Part shown: positions 11,377 to 23,751 of the stretch, one piece after another | Layout of the letters: each line of letters begins with the position of its first letter | Numbering within the stretch: position 1 is the stretch's first letter | Assembly: GCA_019693395.1 (NCBI GenBank) | Contig: JAAMXP010002949.1 | Span: 1 to 54,011, forward strand | Origin: Ettlia oleoabundans | Lineage: Eukaryota; Chlorophyta; Chlorophyceae; Chlamydomonadales | Direction: 5' to 3' | Length of the DNA: 54,011 nucleotides | Position numbers and translations under genes: made by a program | The notes under the pieces: generated by a model | The model's database searches: none | What the model saw: only the letters and a program-made list of their open reading frames with translations | What the model was told of the DNA's origin: nothing

Positions 11377-11782
11377 GAAACTGCAAATTTCAAGTGTATC
11401 ATTTTGCATAGTGTGAACCATGTTTAGCCATGACCAGCCTGCAACCCGTCACTGCCGGCACACGGCCACCTTGCCGCAAGCCGTTTCGCCTCAAGCTTAG
11501 CTCACTACCAACCTTGCTTCCCACCATGAACATTTCAAGTTTGTTTCGGACGCCGTAGCAGTCGGCAAAGAAGGGAGGTTGTGTGTGTGGGGTGTATGTG
11601 GTGGGCATAGTGGGTGACGAGTCGCTGATATGGTGCGCTGTCGCCGCTCCGGCGCCCGCCAGGTCACGGGCCGGTGGGCGCCACCAAGCAGTCTGACCCA
11701 AACTGGGCAACTCGATCATTTGGGTTGCATAATAGATGAGTAATTGATAGCATAACGTTAACTCTTTTGGCTCACTTGCACC
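11377..11782. other. Intergenic: U-box 3' side and promoter of the four-TM gene
   Basis: No exon or recognisable element is supported in these 406 bases. Confidence 0.35.
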
Positions 11783-13000
11783 ATGGCGTGCGAATGTGTG
11801 AAGGATGCGCTGAGAGGCGTGTCGTTGCTAACCGCACTGGGAGGTTTGGCGGTTGCGCTCGCTGGTTTGCACGCTCTCATACCGCTAGGTCCTACCGCGG
11901 CAGACCCCTCGGTTGCATGGTTCTCACTAACGCTGGCCTGGCTCGGCGGGCTGCTAATTGTATTAGGATGTGCATCCACGCTGGGTCTCTCAGCCGCAAT
12001 CCTCCTCGTAAGTTGACGGGAAAGCCCTCCCAGCACCGCTCCACACCCTGCTGCTCTGTGCCGCCGCTGTGTTGCTAGCAGAGCAGCCGTTCTGAAGCAA
12101 CCTGCTTGCCAAGTGCCACACGTGTGCACATAGGAGTCGAAAGCCTTTGCCTTTGTTCCATGTTGCCAAATAGCCCTCCCCCTGGAATTGTGCTTGGGCC
12201 TACACCACCCGCACGTAACGTCTCAGTAGTCGCCTCTTGCCTGCACCAGCTGTGTCAAACATGGGTGGTTCCAATTGCCCCTTCCTTGCAGCTCACAGGT
12301 GCCACCCTAACTCTGTTGCCCCTTGAGGTGCTCCTGGTGTGGGCCTACCAAGCCCACCCCTCACAGCTGCGCTGGCTGGCCGCCCGCGATCAGACTTACG
12401 TTCTCACAAGCATATTGGATTGGGTGGACGCCCACGCCGCTCTGGCAGGCGGGCTGGCAGCGGTTTGGCTGCTGCTGCAGGCGGCCACAGTGCTGCTGGG
12501 CACATGCTACGCGTGCTGTCCAGGCAGGAGGCGGTACAGACACCCCTGGTGAGAACAGCTCTCCTGTGTGCTGCTATACACCTGAGCTTGGCGGCGGCGG
12601 ATAACAGACAAGGTTGCTGCCCAGCTGCCCAGTTGGTGCGCTTGTGTAGAGAGACCTCTTCCTCCCACATGCACGTGTATTTGTGCAGCAGCAATTGAAC
12701 GGTGTGAGTATAGTTTACTGAGAAGCATCTCGCTTTTCGCCCTTCTTCCATCATCCGTACCCAAGTTTTCACTGCTGCAGGGCCCGTTATTGGGCGCAGG
12801 ATGACAGCGCTAGGGAGCCGCTGCTGCCCCCAATTCGCGCAGAAGCTGGCGGGCGGTCAGGTACCGGCAGCCCCCGAGCCGCCGGCTTCCACACGCCGCC
12901 ATCCCGCTTTCAGAGCCCCTACACCTCCCCGGCGCGCCAGCACCCAGCTGTCACCATACACCCCCCTAGCGCAGTCCCAGGGCAGGTGGCCAACGTGTAA
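11783..13000 (+). CDS. Four-helix membrane protein, tetraspanin-like, 233 aa
   Basis: Three plus-strand exons (11783-12007, 12292-12548, 12781-13000) join in phases 0 and 2. The product has four hydrophobic helices: about 10-35, 44-74, 77-93 and 125-150. The loop between helices 3 and 4 is about 30 residues. The helical part ends in a cytosol-like cluster CYACCPGRRRY. Exon 3 adds an about 80-residue Pro/Ser-rich tail containing EPLLPP, an acidic dileucine-type sorting motif. The order of helices and the tail resemble tetraspanins, but the CCG signature of the large loop is missing and the loop is short. I therefore call it tetraspanin-like and do not assign a function. If intron 2 is retained, translation stops at 12552 without the tail. 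Confidence 0.65.
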
Positions 13001-13760
13001 GGCCAATGGGTGGCCCCCTCCTTGCCTGCACGACTGCCGTGATGCATCGGCATATCGCAAGCCAAGGGTGCACATGGCCCGTGCATCTTCCTGGTTTAGG
13101 GTTTTCTAGAAGAATTCCTCGGCCAACATGTAGTGCTCTGTCTCTTATATTGATTCTCTCGTCCTGGTTGATGTGTTTTCGCAGAGTTGATGTATTACTG
13201 TATCGGTCTGCATATTGTTACACCGCCTCGCACTCATTTGAAGCCAGACAGCACACTATCTATGCCATACCGCAATGGCCATGCGGGTTATAAGCAGGAA
13301 GTAGCAAATCAAACACAGTAGACGCGAGCAAATGGCAAGCAATTTGACGAACAGTCCATGTGAATGAGGGGGTTGGATTTGAGGGAAATGTACACAACGT
13401 ATATCAAATTATCAAACAGAGTCAACGTCAGAGAGGGCTAGCAGGCATCGGAAGGGGGGTAGGGCGAATACATGCACATCCGTTTTTGCTGGGATGCAAG
13501 AGGTCAATGAAGGATTCAGCAAGGTGGTGGCATCGTGCACGATTGCGCTCAGATGGCCACAGGCAACGGGTGTGTGAATAAGGGCATACATCCATGGGCA
13601 TTTGTTACAGCAATGCATGGAAAGAAAAGGCCGCAAATGGCAGCCCACATGTGTGTCATGAGTTCCTTTACCTTGACTGAAGTGCCCTTTCAAGATGACG
13701 AATGTTTGGACTGCTATCAAATAGCTCGGACAACGCCCACCAAATAGAGCGACTCACTTG
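13001..13760. other. Convergent 3' ends of the four-TM and ankyrin genes
   Basis: The plus-strand four-TM gene and the minus-strand ankyrin gene end towards each other here. No exon is supported. The minus strand has TGTAA at 13605-13609. Confidence 0.45.
13605..13609 (-). terminator. TGTAA polyadenylation signal of the ankyrin gene
   Basis: TTACA on the plus strand (TGTAA on the minus strand) lies about 150 bases downstream of the ankyrin gene stop at 13761, a plausible position. Confidence 0.5.
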
Positions 13761-16700
13761 TCAGTCCTCTTTCTTGCGCTTGTGGCTGCGCAGGTTGTAG
13801 CGCTCAGATCCGCTTGAGGGGCGCTTGCCAAGCTCACACCCACTTGATGGACGCTGGATGCCCTCAGAACCAGTGGAAGGCCGCTTGCTGCGCTCGGAGA
13901 TGCTACCGCTAGAAGGGTGCTGGCTGCCAGAGGGATGAGCTGCTGCGTCCTCGCCTTGCTCCCTTTTGCGGCTGGCGCTGTCGCTGGGCCCCGCACCACC
14001 AGAGGCATGTGCTGCCTGCTGGGTCCCAGCTGAAGGAGCAGGGCCAGGCTGCTGTTGCGGCTGGGCCTGATGAGGCTGGTAGGGATGGAATGGTCCCTGG
14101 GCAAGCACAAATGGCAGCGGACCTGCAAAGCAGAACAAACGAAACACTTTGGCAAGCACTGTGCACTGAACTGTAACTGAGCTGCACAAGGCCAGTTAAG
14201 GCGCACCAGGTGACAACTACACAGCATATGCAAGGCACTGAGCAGCAAGGCATATGCAGCTTGTGCTGCTCGCTGCTGCGCACTGAACTGCCGCTACACC
14301 GTCACTGCTCCTGCACTTGCCTGGCTCTGCTGGGGGCTCCCCATCCATAGGCTCAGCCTCCCCACCTTCCTCCTCCTCCTCCTCGCCGTCGTCGTCGTCC
14401 TCCTCCTCACCAAAACCCGCAAACCCTCCAAATCCTCCAATGAAGGGTTCCTCCAAATCATCAAGGTCAAACATGGGCTCCCCCTCCTCCCCAATGCCGC
14501 CAAACAGCCCATTGATGAAGTTGACGAAAGCTGCAGGCGGCGGTACGGGAAGCACACCGGGAAGCAGGCCAGGGGGCAAGGCAGCGCCACCAGCACCCGC
14601 TCCAGCGGCAGCTGCTGCTGCGCCCGCGCCTGCTGCCTCAGGGTTGGGCGCGCCAGGTATGCCAAACCCTCCAAATGGCAGGTTCATTGCAAACTGCAGC
14701 AAAAAGGGAGAGGGTGGGGGGAGCACAGAGCGTTGGCAACAAGCTTTTGACTTCACAACTGGCCTTCAACTATGCAAACAACGGAGGTGGTGCACGCCGG
14801 ACATGGCGAGGAACAACAAGCGAGGGACAACATCGCAGGGGGTGTGCATTCAATAAACCAGCATGATATAGCAGGCAACACAAGGGCAGCACCATAAGGT
14901 AGCAGACAGCGAGCAGGCCAGCCCCCCACCAATAGCCACCAGACTGCCCTGCCAGCCATCTCACCTCCATGACGTGAACCTGCTGCCCGCCCTCGTTGAC
15001 CTGGTGGTGCTGCACCATCTGCAACCCGGGGGGCGGTGCACCGGGCCCAGCACCCGCGCCGCCACCACCGCCAGCCATGCCGCCAGGCGGCGGCATGACG
15101 AAGATATGCGCCTGCCCGGCTGGCAAGCCCAGCTGCTCCTGCACCTGCTGCATCACCGCCTGCATGAATGGAGGCATGTCGCCACCCGGCGCATCCAGAT
15201 CTGGCATGTCGGCTGGCCCTCCTGCACCATTCGCCGCTGCAGCAGGCTGTGGCGCAGGGATGTGCTCCCTTGGGGGTGGCTCCCTGACACTCTGCGTGGT
15301 CAGCCACCCACCACTGGCCCACTGGGACACAGGAAAGGCTGCCTTCTGCAACACCGCCGCCACAGCGTCTGGGGGCAGGGTGATAATGCGGCCATCCTCT
15401 GTTTCAACTGGGCGGCTGAGGCACTTCACAAACTCCTGAGCCGCAATCTTAAAGCGGGGTGGCAACCCCGCATGCAGCTGGGGAGTCCACAGCGGCCGTT
15501 CTACAAGCGCCCTGCAGCCGCATGTGAGCCAAACACACTCATAGGAATGGATGTTTGCCTGTTCATCGGAAGTGCTAACCAGGCGCATAAGTCGGCCAGC
15601 AACCAGCCCATCTATGGGTGCCCAGCTGCTTATGTACCCATAGAGGCTGGTCCTCTAACCCCTTATCCGCGTGCGCACCTCATGATGGGCACCGCCTGCT
15701 CCGCCAGCGCGAGGGCTTGGTGCGAGGGAAGCACCCCTGCCTCCACAAACACCTCCACGCACGGAATGTCCCTGGCCACGCAGCAGGCCAAGTCCACAGC
15801 GGTGAGCTGCGGCGCATTATCAGCTAGCGGGTTGCCGTGGATGAGCTGCATGAAGGCGGGCAGGGCACCTTGGCCATTCCCCTCCCCCATCAAGGCCTGC
15901 ATTAGATCCAGCAGGCGAAAGCAGTTTCAGGCAGGCGGGAAGGGGCTTACTTGGCTGAGCTGCAGGCCCACAGTGAGAACTACACGAACGTAGTGCATCA
16001 ATATGAGCCTGGACGCAGGCTTGCCCGCAGCTGCAGGAATGCAGGTTCTTGCCACCGATACCCGCGCTGTTAATAACCCCCTTTTGCAAACAAGCAACCT
16101 GCTTGCAAGATGCGACCTGCTGACAATCACAGCCCAGCACCAGCATACCTGCATGACCTGCAACCCCCTCAAGCGCTTCCAGCGCGTGTAGCTGGGGTAG
16201 CAGTCGGGGCAGGTACCCAGCGGATCAGCCCCCAGACGCAACAGCGCCTCTACAGTGTCAGCATGGCTATTCAGGATGGCAACATGCAGGGGCTGCATGC
16301 CATCCTTATTGCGCTGCCCCATGTCCGCGCCTGCACAGGCAGCATAAAATCATACCAGAAGCAGTGGAGGTCACACTTCATTTTTGAATTGATGTCAGCG
16401 GACGGCTATGGGATAACCAGGGGCGTAAATTTGCAGACCATCCAGTTGCCAATGGGCATCAAGCACAGTTTGCTGACCAGATGGCCAGGGACGGGATGAG
16501 AGGTCATATGCAAGCTGGCAATGCTTCCTGACCGCATTCCTAAAGCCTATAGCAATCCCCTCACCTGCTGCCACCAGCCGCTCCGCCATGCTTGTCCAGC
16601 CGCGCATGGCTGCCAGGTGCAGCAGGGAGTTCTTGGCGCTAGCGTCTCCCAACAGCACCTGCGAGTCGCAATTGCCATGCAGGATCTTGGATAAGATCTT

Positions 16701-19139
16701 GGAACGGGGACAAGCACGGTCCCTGCGCCCCTTCTCTCTAAAGGGAGGCATGTGCATGGAAAGGCCCAAACATCAATCGCGGATGGGCATGCACAGTCAA
16801 TGGCGTGGTGAGCCTACTGGGTTTTGTGAGTCGTTGTGCTGTACCCACCGGTTTGTTGATGGAGATGCTCAGATCCAGTCCTGAGTCGGCAATCAGGTTG
16901 CAGGTGGCCTCATCCTTGCAGCTGGCCATTGCAAAGTGCAACACTGCAGGCAAGGAGGAAAAAACGCAGTTAGCTGACAGTGGAGCCATCGGCAAGAAGT
17001 GGTGGTGGGGCGGGCGTCATGGCTGGGCTGGGAGGCAGTGTAAACCTTTCCTCCTGCAAAAGCCAGTGGCATACCAGCAAATAAGCCAGCAGACCTATTG
17101 AGTCAGCCAGCCGACTGACGTCTTCTGTGCTATGGACTGGCCTGCACCCACCACCCTGCCACAGCGCTGCTGGGCTTGCCTGTGTAATTCTTATGGGGCA
17201 CTACTGCATTCAAGTTTGCTCCTGCGTCCACCAGCATCTTGAACATCTGGCGCTTGGCCGCTTCGCTGCGATGGCGACTAGGCGGCTGCACCTGCAGGAC
17301 AGTAGCATGCCATGACAAGAACTTGTGCCCATGAGTAACACCCAACTCATCAGCAACATGAGTCAAACTCCCAAATTTCAGCGCCATAAACCTGAGGCAA
17401 GGCAACTTCTGACAGGCGGCAAGGCAAGCAAGGCAGCTGGATAAAGCCCGTTGGAAGCAACCTGGCCTCTCCTATCGCAACCTCGCAACCTATTCCATGC
17501 TGCATCAGCCGGCAGGCGACGGCCGCGACTTACAAAACACTCTTGCAACACGGTAATGCCATCCGCCGCAGTGCTATCCACCTGAGCCCCCGCCTCAATA
17601 AGGGCACGCATTGCATCCACCCTATGACAGGAGCGGCAGCAATGAAGGCATGTGAGCGGCAGCAGGCGTGACTGCTGGTTGTTGAAAATGCTGCACTGCA
17701 GGCATGCTGCACCAGGGAGCCACAGCATTGGTCAAGGGCCGAGTACTGCTGTCGATGGTTAGGAAAGCACCCACCTTCCCAAGTGTGCACAAGAGTGCAA
17801 CAGTGAGATGTTAGCCATGGCCGGGGTTCGCTCGCTAGGGTTGGCGCCAGCGTGAAGCAGCCCCTGCACTATACCCACATCGCCGTGGGCCATCAGGGCC
17901 AACAGCAGCGCAGAACGCTGGCGGTATCCCAACCTGTTGACAAGGGCGGGCGTGCAGGAGGGATGCCCCAACAGAGCACGCAACGCGGCAAGGTTGCGGG
18001 GTGTCTGCGCCGCAAAGTGCACCGCGGTTGCCCCCCTTCGACTGCGGCGGTGAATGTCGGCACCCTTTGCCAGTAGCTTCTCCACTAGAGGGGCACAACC
18101 CGTGCACGCTGCCAGCATCAGGGGCGTGTAGCCCTCGGCTGTCAATGCGTTGGCACGGTCGGCAGCGCTGGGGGACTGCAGCAGGGGCAATACAGGAGAG
18201 GATATAAAGCTGGTGGGTGGACGCAGCACTACTGGAGCAATGCCCTGGAGCAGGTACTGTGCCCTCGCGCTGCAAGTCAACCTTTTGACATGGCACCAGC
18301 ATCCAAGCCTGCTGGCAAGAGTGGAAGCATCCTGCTCACTTCTAAAAGCCTGTCCACCAAGTCTAGCCAGCCCAAGGCGACGGCAATGTGCAGCGCCGCA
18401 AAGCCGCCCACATCCGTACCGCCGCCGTTGCTGCCAAGAAGTCCGGCAACTTCTCCAGCGGATCCGCGACGCTCCACTATGCGCCGCAGCTTTGAAGCAC
18501 GGACCTGTAGGGTAGCAGGCCAGGCAGGAAGGGTGACCAGGGGGTAGGAGCGGGCACTTTTGAGTGCCGCTGGCCGCGCCCGATGGCTGTTGCTATTTCA
18601 GCCCCCGGACCGCTGCAGCTCGCACCACCGGCAGGCCAAGGGACACTCAAGAGGCTTCTAAAAGCCATCCGACCGCCTGCCAAGAGAGGCACAGCCAGAC
18701 AGAAGGCAGCGCACAGCGGTCCCACCTGCCGACGGAGGTAACGCTCTAGATCGCTCGCCGTCTCTTCCAAGATCAAGGGAGCCTGGACGGCGGGCGGCTG
18801 CCCCAGTCCGCCAACAACGTTCCCCATAGCTCCAAGACCTCGAGCAAACTGATCAAACGCAGTCGATGTGACAAAAAGTAAAATGAAGTGAAGAGCAAGA
18901 GGTCGGCGGAGCGCATAGTTCTGTACATAGGCCCAGCAGGCGCGCCGCGCCAATCTGGCCGCCAGGGCTTTGACCGGCGCCAGCAGGCTGTCTGCCAATC
19001 TAGAAGCTTCCTAACCGGCGCCCTCCCTGCAATTGGCGCAAATCCTTGGAACACGTGTATTTGCTGCACCCCCACCTGCAGGCACAGCGGATCGCCCCAA
19101 CAGGGCGCCAGAGACTTGAGGTTTGACCAGCACAACCAT
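13761..19139 (-). CDS. Ankyrin-repeat protein with acidic/low-complexity C-terminus, 988 aa
   Basis: Thirteen minus-strand exons join in phase: 19139-19076, 18991-18726, 18504-18340, 18175-17775, 17621-17534, 17291-17180, 16943-16849, 16658-16565, 16330-16149, 15896-15679, 15511-14965, 14693-14321, 14122-13761. Residues about 140-545 carry ankyrin repeats, for example GFAALHIAVALGWLDLVDRL, EGYTPLMLAACTG...LLAKGADIHRRS, NSLLHLAAMRGW and MQPLHVAILNSHADTVEALL. These helical repeats bind protein partners. The next part holds IAAQEFVKCLSRPVE, then a Gly/Pro/Met-rich linker, an Ala/Gly stretch, an acidic run (EEEDDDDGEEEEEE) and a tail with repeats of RPSSGSE type ending YNLRSHKRKKED, a basic nuclear-signal-like end. 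Introns 6 and 12 begin with GC (CAG|GCAAGC and CAG|GCAAGT); both restore the frame exactly. No catalytic domain is visible. Inference: a scaffold, possibly nuclear. The ORF in exon 2 lacks its own ATG, which led me to the first exon at 19139. Confidence 0.9.
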
Positions 19140-20652
19140 CACGGGAGTAATGTGGGTGCTGGCTGATCCCAAACATGATCATTAATGGTCCTGGTGCATT
19201 GCTCTGCTAAAAATGAAGCAAATATACGATCACAACAAGTATCACGTTAGTTTTACACTGCTGCGACGCGGTGGGCAAATGGTCCACTGGCGGTGCTGCG
19301 CGTGTTTGTAATCAGGACATCACAGGAGGTCGACCTGGGGCGGCTAATAGAAGCGACAGCTGAAGGAGGGCTGACTGTTTAAGAGGTGTGATGCAGAAAC
19401 ATCGGCAGGGTGTGAAAAAGAAAACGCAAAGTGAGGTGCAAGAATCAATCGGGCAAAACGGGATAGTAGATACAGTGCAAACGCGTGGCTGGAGTGCGGG
19501 CCAGCAGCAAATGCATTCGTCAGGTGCGCTGGGCTGCGCGACACTGCCCATCAATTGATGCAGGGTTTGCACCAGGTGTTGATCTGGCAGCAAAGCAACA
19601 TGGCGGCCCGAGGGTATTTGAGAGATGTATTGCAGGTAAAGGTCGGGCAGCAAGGCGTTCGTTCAGCGATCGGAGCAAAGAATCAGAGGAAGACGAAAGG
19701 CTAGAGGCATTAGAATCAGGGCGAACTTAAACTCCAGGCACGTGCATGCCCCGCTAACAATGTGGTGGGCAAGGAGTAAAGCGGTGGGGCAGCGGCTTCA
19801 CAAATGCCGCTGCAAAGAAAAACCGAGAACACAATGGGCAAAAAGGCAGCAAGGATAGTCACGTGCTTCGGAGCGGAATGGCTGGGGCAAGCAGGCGCAG
19901 CCAGAGAAAAGGTTGCCTGGTAACCCAGGCGAGCCCACCGCTTTTCACGCACGTTTATCGTATGACAAGACACCGACAGTTTGGACGCTTGTGAATAGAA
20001 ACACAGAGTAATCAAACAAAACAACAGTGAGGCAAGGCAGTAGCTAAAAGGGGAAAGGACATGGTGGCATGTACGGCTCATGATGAAATGCGACACCTTG
20101 CCCATGGCTTGCAGTGCGACTTGCAGAAGCGTGTGCTCGCCCTGTGACGCCATCGACAAGATGTCAGGTGCACGGGAAAAGAAGGGCAGGATGTGGATTG
20201 GAGTGAGGCTTTTTTAGGTGGGGCGGGAGGTGGTAAGGCAACAGCCACCAAAACCCGCCGGCGCAGAATTGTGCCAGGATGAACGCGGAGGCACATGCAG
20301 AGAGTGCGGCCTCGCAGCAAGAAAGATGGGTGATGAGAAGTGCATCCAGCCGTTTGCAGCAGCTGCTGCTTCTGTAGCTGTACCAAAGAAGGGTTGTCTA
20401 CTGGGCGGGCATCATTTCGGCCCCAGAGAAAATCACTGCGAAGGCAGGTTGACTTGGGAGGCGGAGCGTGGAAGCTCAGCGAGAATGCTGCAGTGCAATG
20501 AACAGACAAGAAGGCGTTCGATCAGCATGAAAGCAGCATGGTGTTGGGTGTTAAGCCCAGCACTGGGGCAGCTGCCGTGTGGTGAAAGGGGTTGAGGCAT
20601 GCAGGGCAAAGACACAAACAAGGTTGTGGCCATTGGACCCAGCTGCAGCCAC
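19140..20652. other. Long gene-free stretch: CCCH gene 3' UTR and ankyrin promoter
   Basis: About 1.5 kb without a supported exon on either strand. It most likely holds a long 3' UTR of the CCCH zinc-finger gene (stop at 20653), with a minus-strand TGTAA at 19253-19257, followed by the short promoter of the ankyrin gene. Confidence 0.45.
19253..19257 (-). terminator. Possible TGTAA signal of the CCCH zinc-finger gene
   Basis: TTACA on the plus strand gives TGTAA on the minus strand. It lies 1.4 kb below the stop at 20653 and about 115 bases before the ankyrin start codon, so it could end a long 3' UTR. Position fits, but evidence is only the pentamer. Confidence 0.35.
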
Positions 20653-23600
20653 TCACTGGTCAAGCGAGAGAGTGCTTTCCTCCTCCATCACAGGGGCCGC
20701 TTGGCCGCCAGAGGCACCGCCGCTGTGGCTTAGCGAGCCTCTCTGCAGCGCCGCCGCTGCAGCCGCCATGAAGCTCTGGGTGGGCAGGCTGCCGCCAGTG
20801 GTGGTGTTGAGCAAAGTGGTGGCCGTGGAGCTTTGTGCGTGGCCACCGCTGCCGCTGCCACCCGCCGTTTGGCCGCCGGCCAGCGCTGCAGCGGCGGCGG
20901 CCAGGTAGTTTTCGCCGACAGAGGGGCGGGAGAGGGAGCTGTTGTCGATGGAGCGACGGGCTGAGGCCAGGCTCAAACCCAAAGCTGACGCATCCAAGCC
21001 CTGCAGGGAACCACGGCAGAGCATGGTTCAGGGCAGGGGGACAGCAGAACAGGTTGAATACAGGGTGCAAACTGAGGATCTGAAAGATCAGCGTTGCATA
21101 TTAGCTGCCATACATGCGAAGGTGCCTATTGCTCATAAATAGCAGCTCACAGGTAATCACAATGCCAAGGTACGGCTGACACCCGCATTAACAGTAACAA
21201 GCAGGGGCAAAGCAGTAAGTGTTTTGTATGCTCACCTCTGACACACTGCCCGCCGCAGCGCCCAGCCCCAGGTTTTGCAGGGCAGCCAGCAGGGAGGGGT
21301 CGATGCCGCCAGCTGCAGCTGCAGCCGCCTGCTGCTGCTGCTGCTGTTGCTGGATCAGGCGTGCCAGCTGGTTGGCTTCCTCTGCACCCACCATGACCGG
21401 CGGGGAGCCCTGGCGAGCCCCATCGGCGGCGGTAGGAGTCAACACGTCTGCTGGGCCTGCCATAATGCGAGGCGATCCCCCCGGTGAGCTGCCGCTTTGC
21501 TGCGATGCGTCGCTCACTGTGGTGTGCAGCCCGCCCATCGCCTGCCCACCCTGCTGTTGCTGCTGCTGCTGCTGCATCATCTGGAGCTGCAGCAGCAGCT
21601 TGGAACTGTCCTGCAGATGCGCTCCCGCGCCGTTGCCCAACGTGGTGGTGGGGCTCAGACCAGATAGGCCCGTGGGCGTGGCGGGAGCGCTCTCCCCGGG
21701 CAGCAGGGTGGCAGGAGTCTGCTGGGACAGCGTCTTCAGCAGCTGCAGAAAGAGGCAGCAGTTGAATAGAAGTGATGAAGCACCACTAGTATAGACACAC
21801 CACGCAAACGCAATGAGATGTCTGGTGAAGGTCTTCCCAAACTTCCATACCACTGCAGCAGCAGGTGCTTGTCTGCCCCACATGCAAGAAGCCCATGTTA
21901 GCTGCAAAACGCGTGGTAGTAAGGTGAGAATCTCACTCCGCAGTCTGCCGTACCACCCACCTGCACGTTCATCAAGGACTCCAAGCCAGCAGGTGTCCCA
22001 CCAGGCAGCGAGGGTGCAGAGCTGCCCAGGATGCCGCTCAGTGCTTGAGCCAGCTGCTGCTGCTGCAGCGCCCGGGCATCTGCAGATGGCGAGGAGGGGA
22101 TCAGCACTGTCGTAGGTTGCTCTGTTTCCCGTGTTTTTCCAGAATGCCAGCAAGCGCTGAAATGCGGTGGACATAGTTGGCGATTGGTAGCGTGCCAGGG
22201 GCATTGTGGCAAGGCTGCGACAGCAGCAGAAGCCAGCAAGGCAGGAGCAAGGCGGCGTGCACCTGCCACCAGGCCCGCGTGGAGCGACTGGTTGAGCAGC
22301 GGTGGGTACTCCTCGGCCCGCCGCAGCTCGTGCTCGTAGTGGGCAAAGAAGCAGACGCGACGGCGGCAGCTGGGCCCGTCGGTGCACATCTGCAGGGTTT
22401 GCACAAGAGACAGGTTGGCGAGAGGTAAACCAGCAGTGCCATGCAAGACCAAGCTGCAGTGTGTCGTGGCGAGAGGAGAAGGCTCACTGGCCCAGGCAGC
22501 AGGGCCGCTGACTGGTGGAACTACCGAAACTGCCACTGAAGACGTGCACCGAGATGACCGATTCCCACTCTACAGTCGCCCTGCACCTAACGCTTCGGTG
22601 CCACCCTGCGCGTACTGTTGCGCCTACCTGCGTCCTATAGCGGCTGGGGTGCAGCCAGCACTCGAAAACACCATGCGAGTAAGGGCAGGCGTCGCCGCGG
22701 CGGCACACCCCAGTCTGCATGAAAACAGAAAGGACGCATGCGACGAAGTCAGTTAGGAACAACACCAAATCTTGCAGCATGTGGTTGCAAGCAGGGACAA
22801 TCTGCCACAGCGTGAGCTGTTCCAGATGATGGCAATTGAAGAGAAGATACCCAGCAGCAGCCCATGCCCTTGGCAAAGATTCAACTGCCGGGACAGCAGG
22901 GCCACATGCCCCCCACTGTGCCAAGCACCCACAGGGCACACCTTTCTGAAATCTGGGCATGCTGTGCCGCTGTATCGGTAGCGCCTGGGGTCTCGCCGCT
23001 TTGCCTTCTCGCCCTGGAAACCAGTAGGAAGCAAGGGCATGCCTGAGTCAAAAGGCAGCGGCAGGCCAGCTGGCGTTGGCGGGAAATCGCACAGGCAGCA
23101 TGGCGCATAGTTCTACATATATATAACAGCCGCACATGCACTCACCGGGTGCGCAAATGGGCATGCTGTCCAATCATGTGGTCGCGCCCTGGGGCACTGC
23201 AGGCAAACAGGGCGGGAGGGCGGCCAGGTTGGGGGCTGGCAAACCTCTCACGCTTGACGACCGGGCATTGACGGGCAGGCGGCGTGGCCTTATTGACACT
23301 ATGCTTACCCGCTTGACCTTAAAATCATACATCCTGCAATTCAAGAGCACCACGGGGGCAAAAGGACGTCATTAGTGATTCAAACACAAGGGTGTGGGAG
23401 TAAATGCCGAAAGGCGGGAACCGGCGACGCAGGAGTGCCAGGGCCTGGCGGAAACCCTCTCCGCACCCTGGGCGTATCATAAACCTTGCGTACATCCCAC
23501 GCTCTTCCAAGCCAGACAATGTGAAGGGAGGGTAAAGTTGAGCAGGTTACAAACCTCGCACCGCGAAGAGTCATCCTGCGACCTTCCACGCCAATCTACC

Positions 23601-23751
23601 CGGCGCCACCCATGTCAACCAATTGAGCGTGCACTACTCACCGGAAATGGTCGCTCTGAAAGGCGGAATCGGCGAGGTCGAAAACCAGGTCGCATTTGCC
23701 TCCCCCTCCAACTCCGCCAACCCCGACGCTCGTCTCGAGCAGGGTACCCAT
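20653..23751 (-). CDS. Plant-type tandem CCCH zinc-finger (RR-TZF) protein, 481 aa
   Basis: Nine minus-strand exons join in phase: 23751-23642, 23333-23309, 23196-23146, 23013-22942, 22714-22628, 22389-22263, 22079-21961, 21742-21236, 21000-20653. Residues 38-80 form the arginine-rich region of plant RR-TZF proteins ([29 protein letters not shown]). Two fingers follow with exact plant spacing: C81-X8-C90-X5-C96-X3-H100, X16, C117-X5-C123-X4-C128-X3-H132, including GVFECWLHP and [10 protein letters not shown]. Plant members bind AU-rich mRNA, promote its decay and sit in cytoplasmic granules. After residue 160 the protein is disordered and Gln/Ala/Gly/Ser-rich, with two polyglutamine runs encoded in the exon 21742-21236. 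Exon 2 is only 25 nt. The start at 23751 gives the usual short acidic N-terminus. Confidence 0.95.

Noticed and set aside
14317..15993. Long plus-strand frames such as 14974-15993
   Set aside because: They are antisense to well-supported ankyrin gene exons and reflect GC-rich low-complexity coding DNA on the other strand.
20218..20595. 125-codon plus-strand frame below the CCCH gene
   Set aside because: There are no splice partners or known motif, and composition is atypical; best explained as untranslated DNA.
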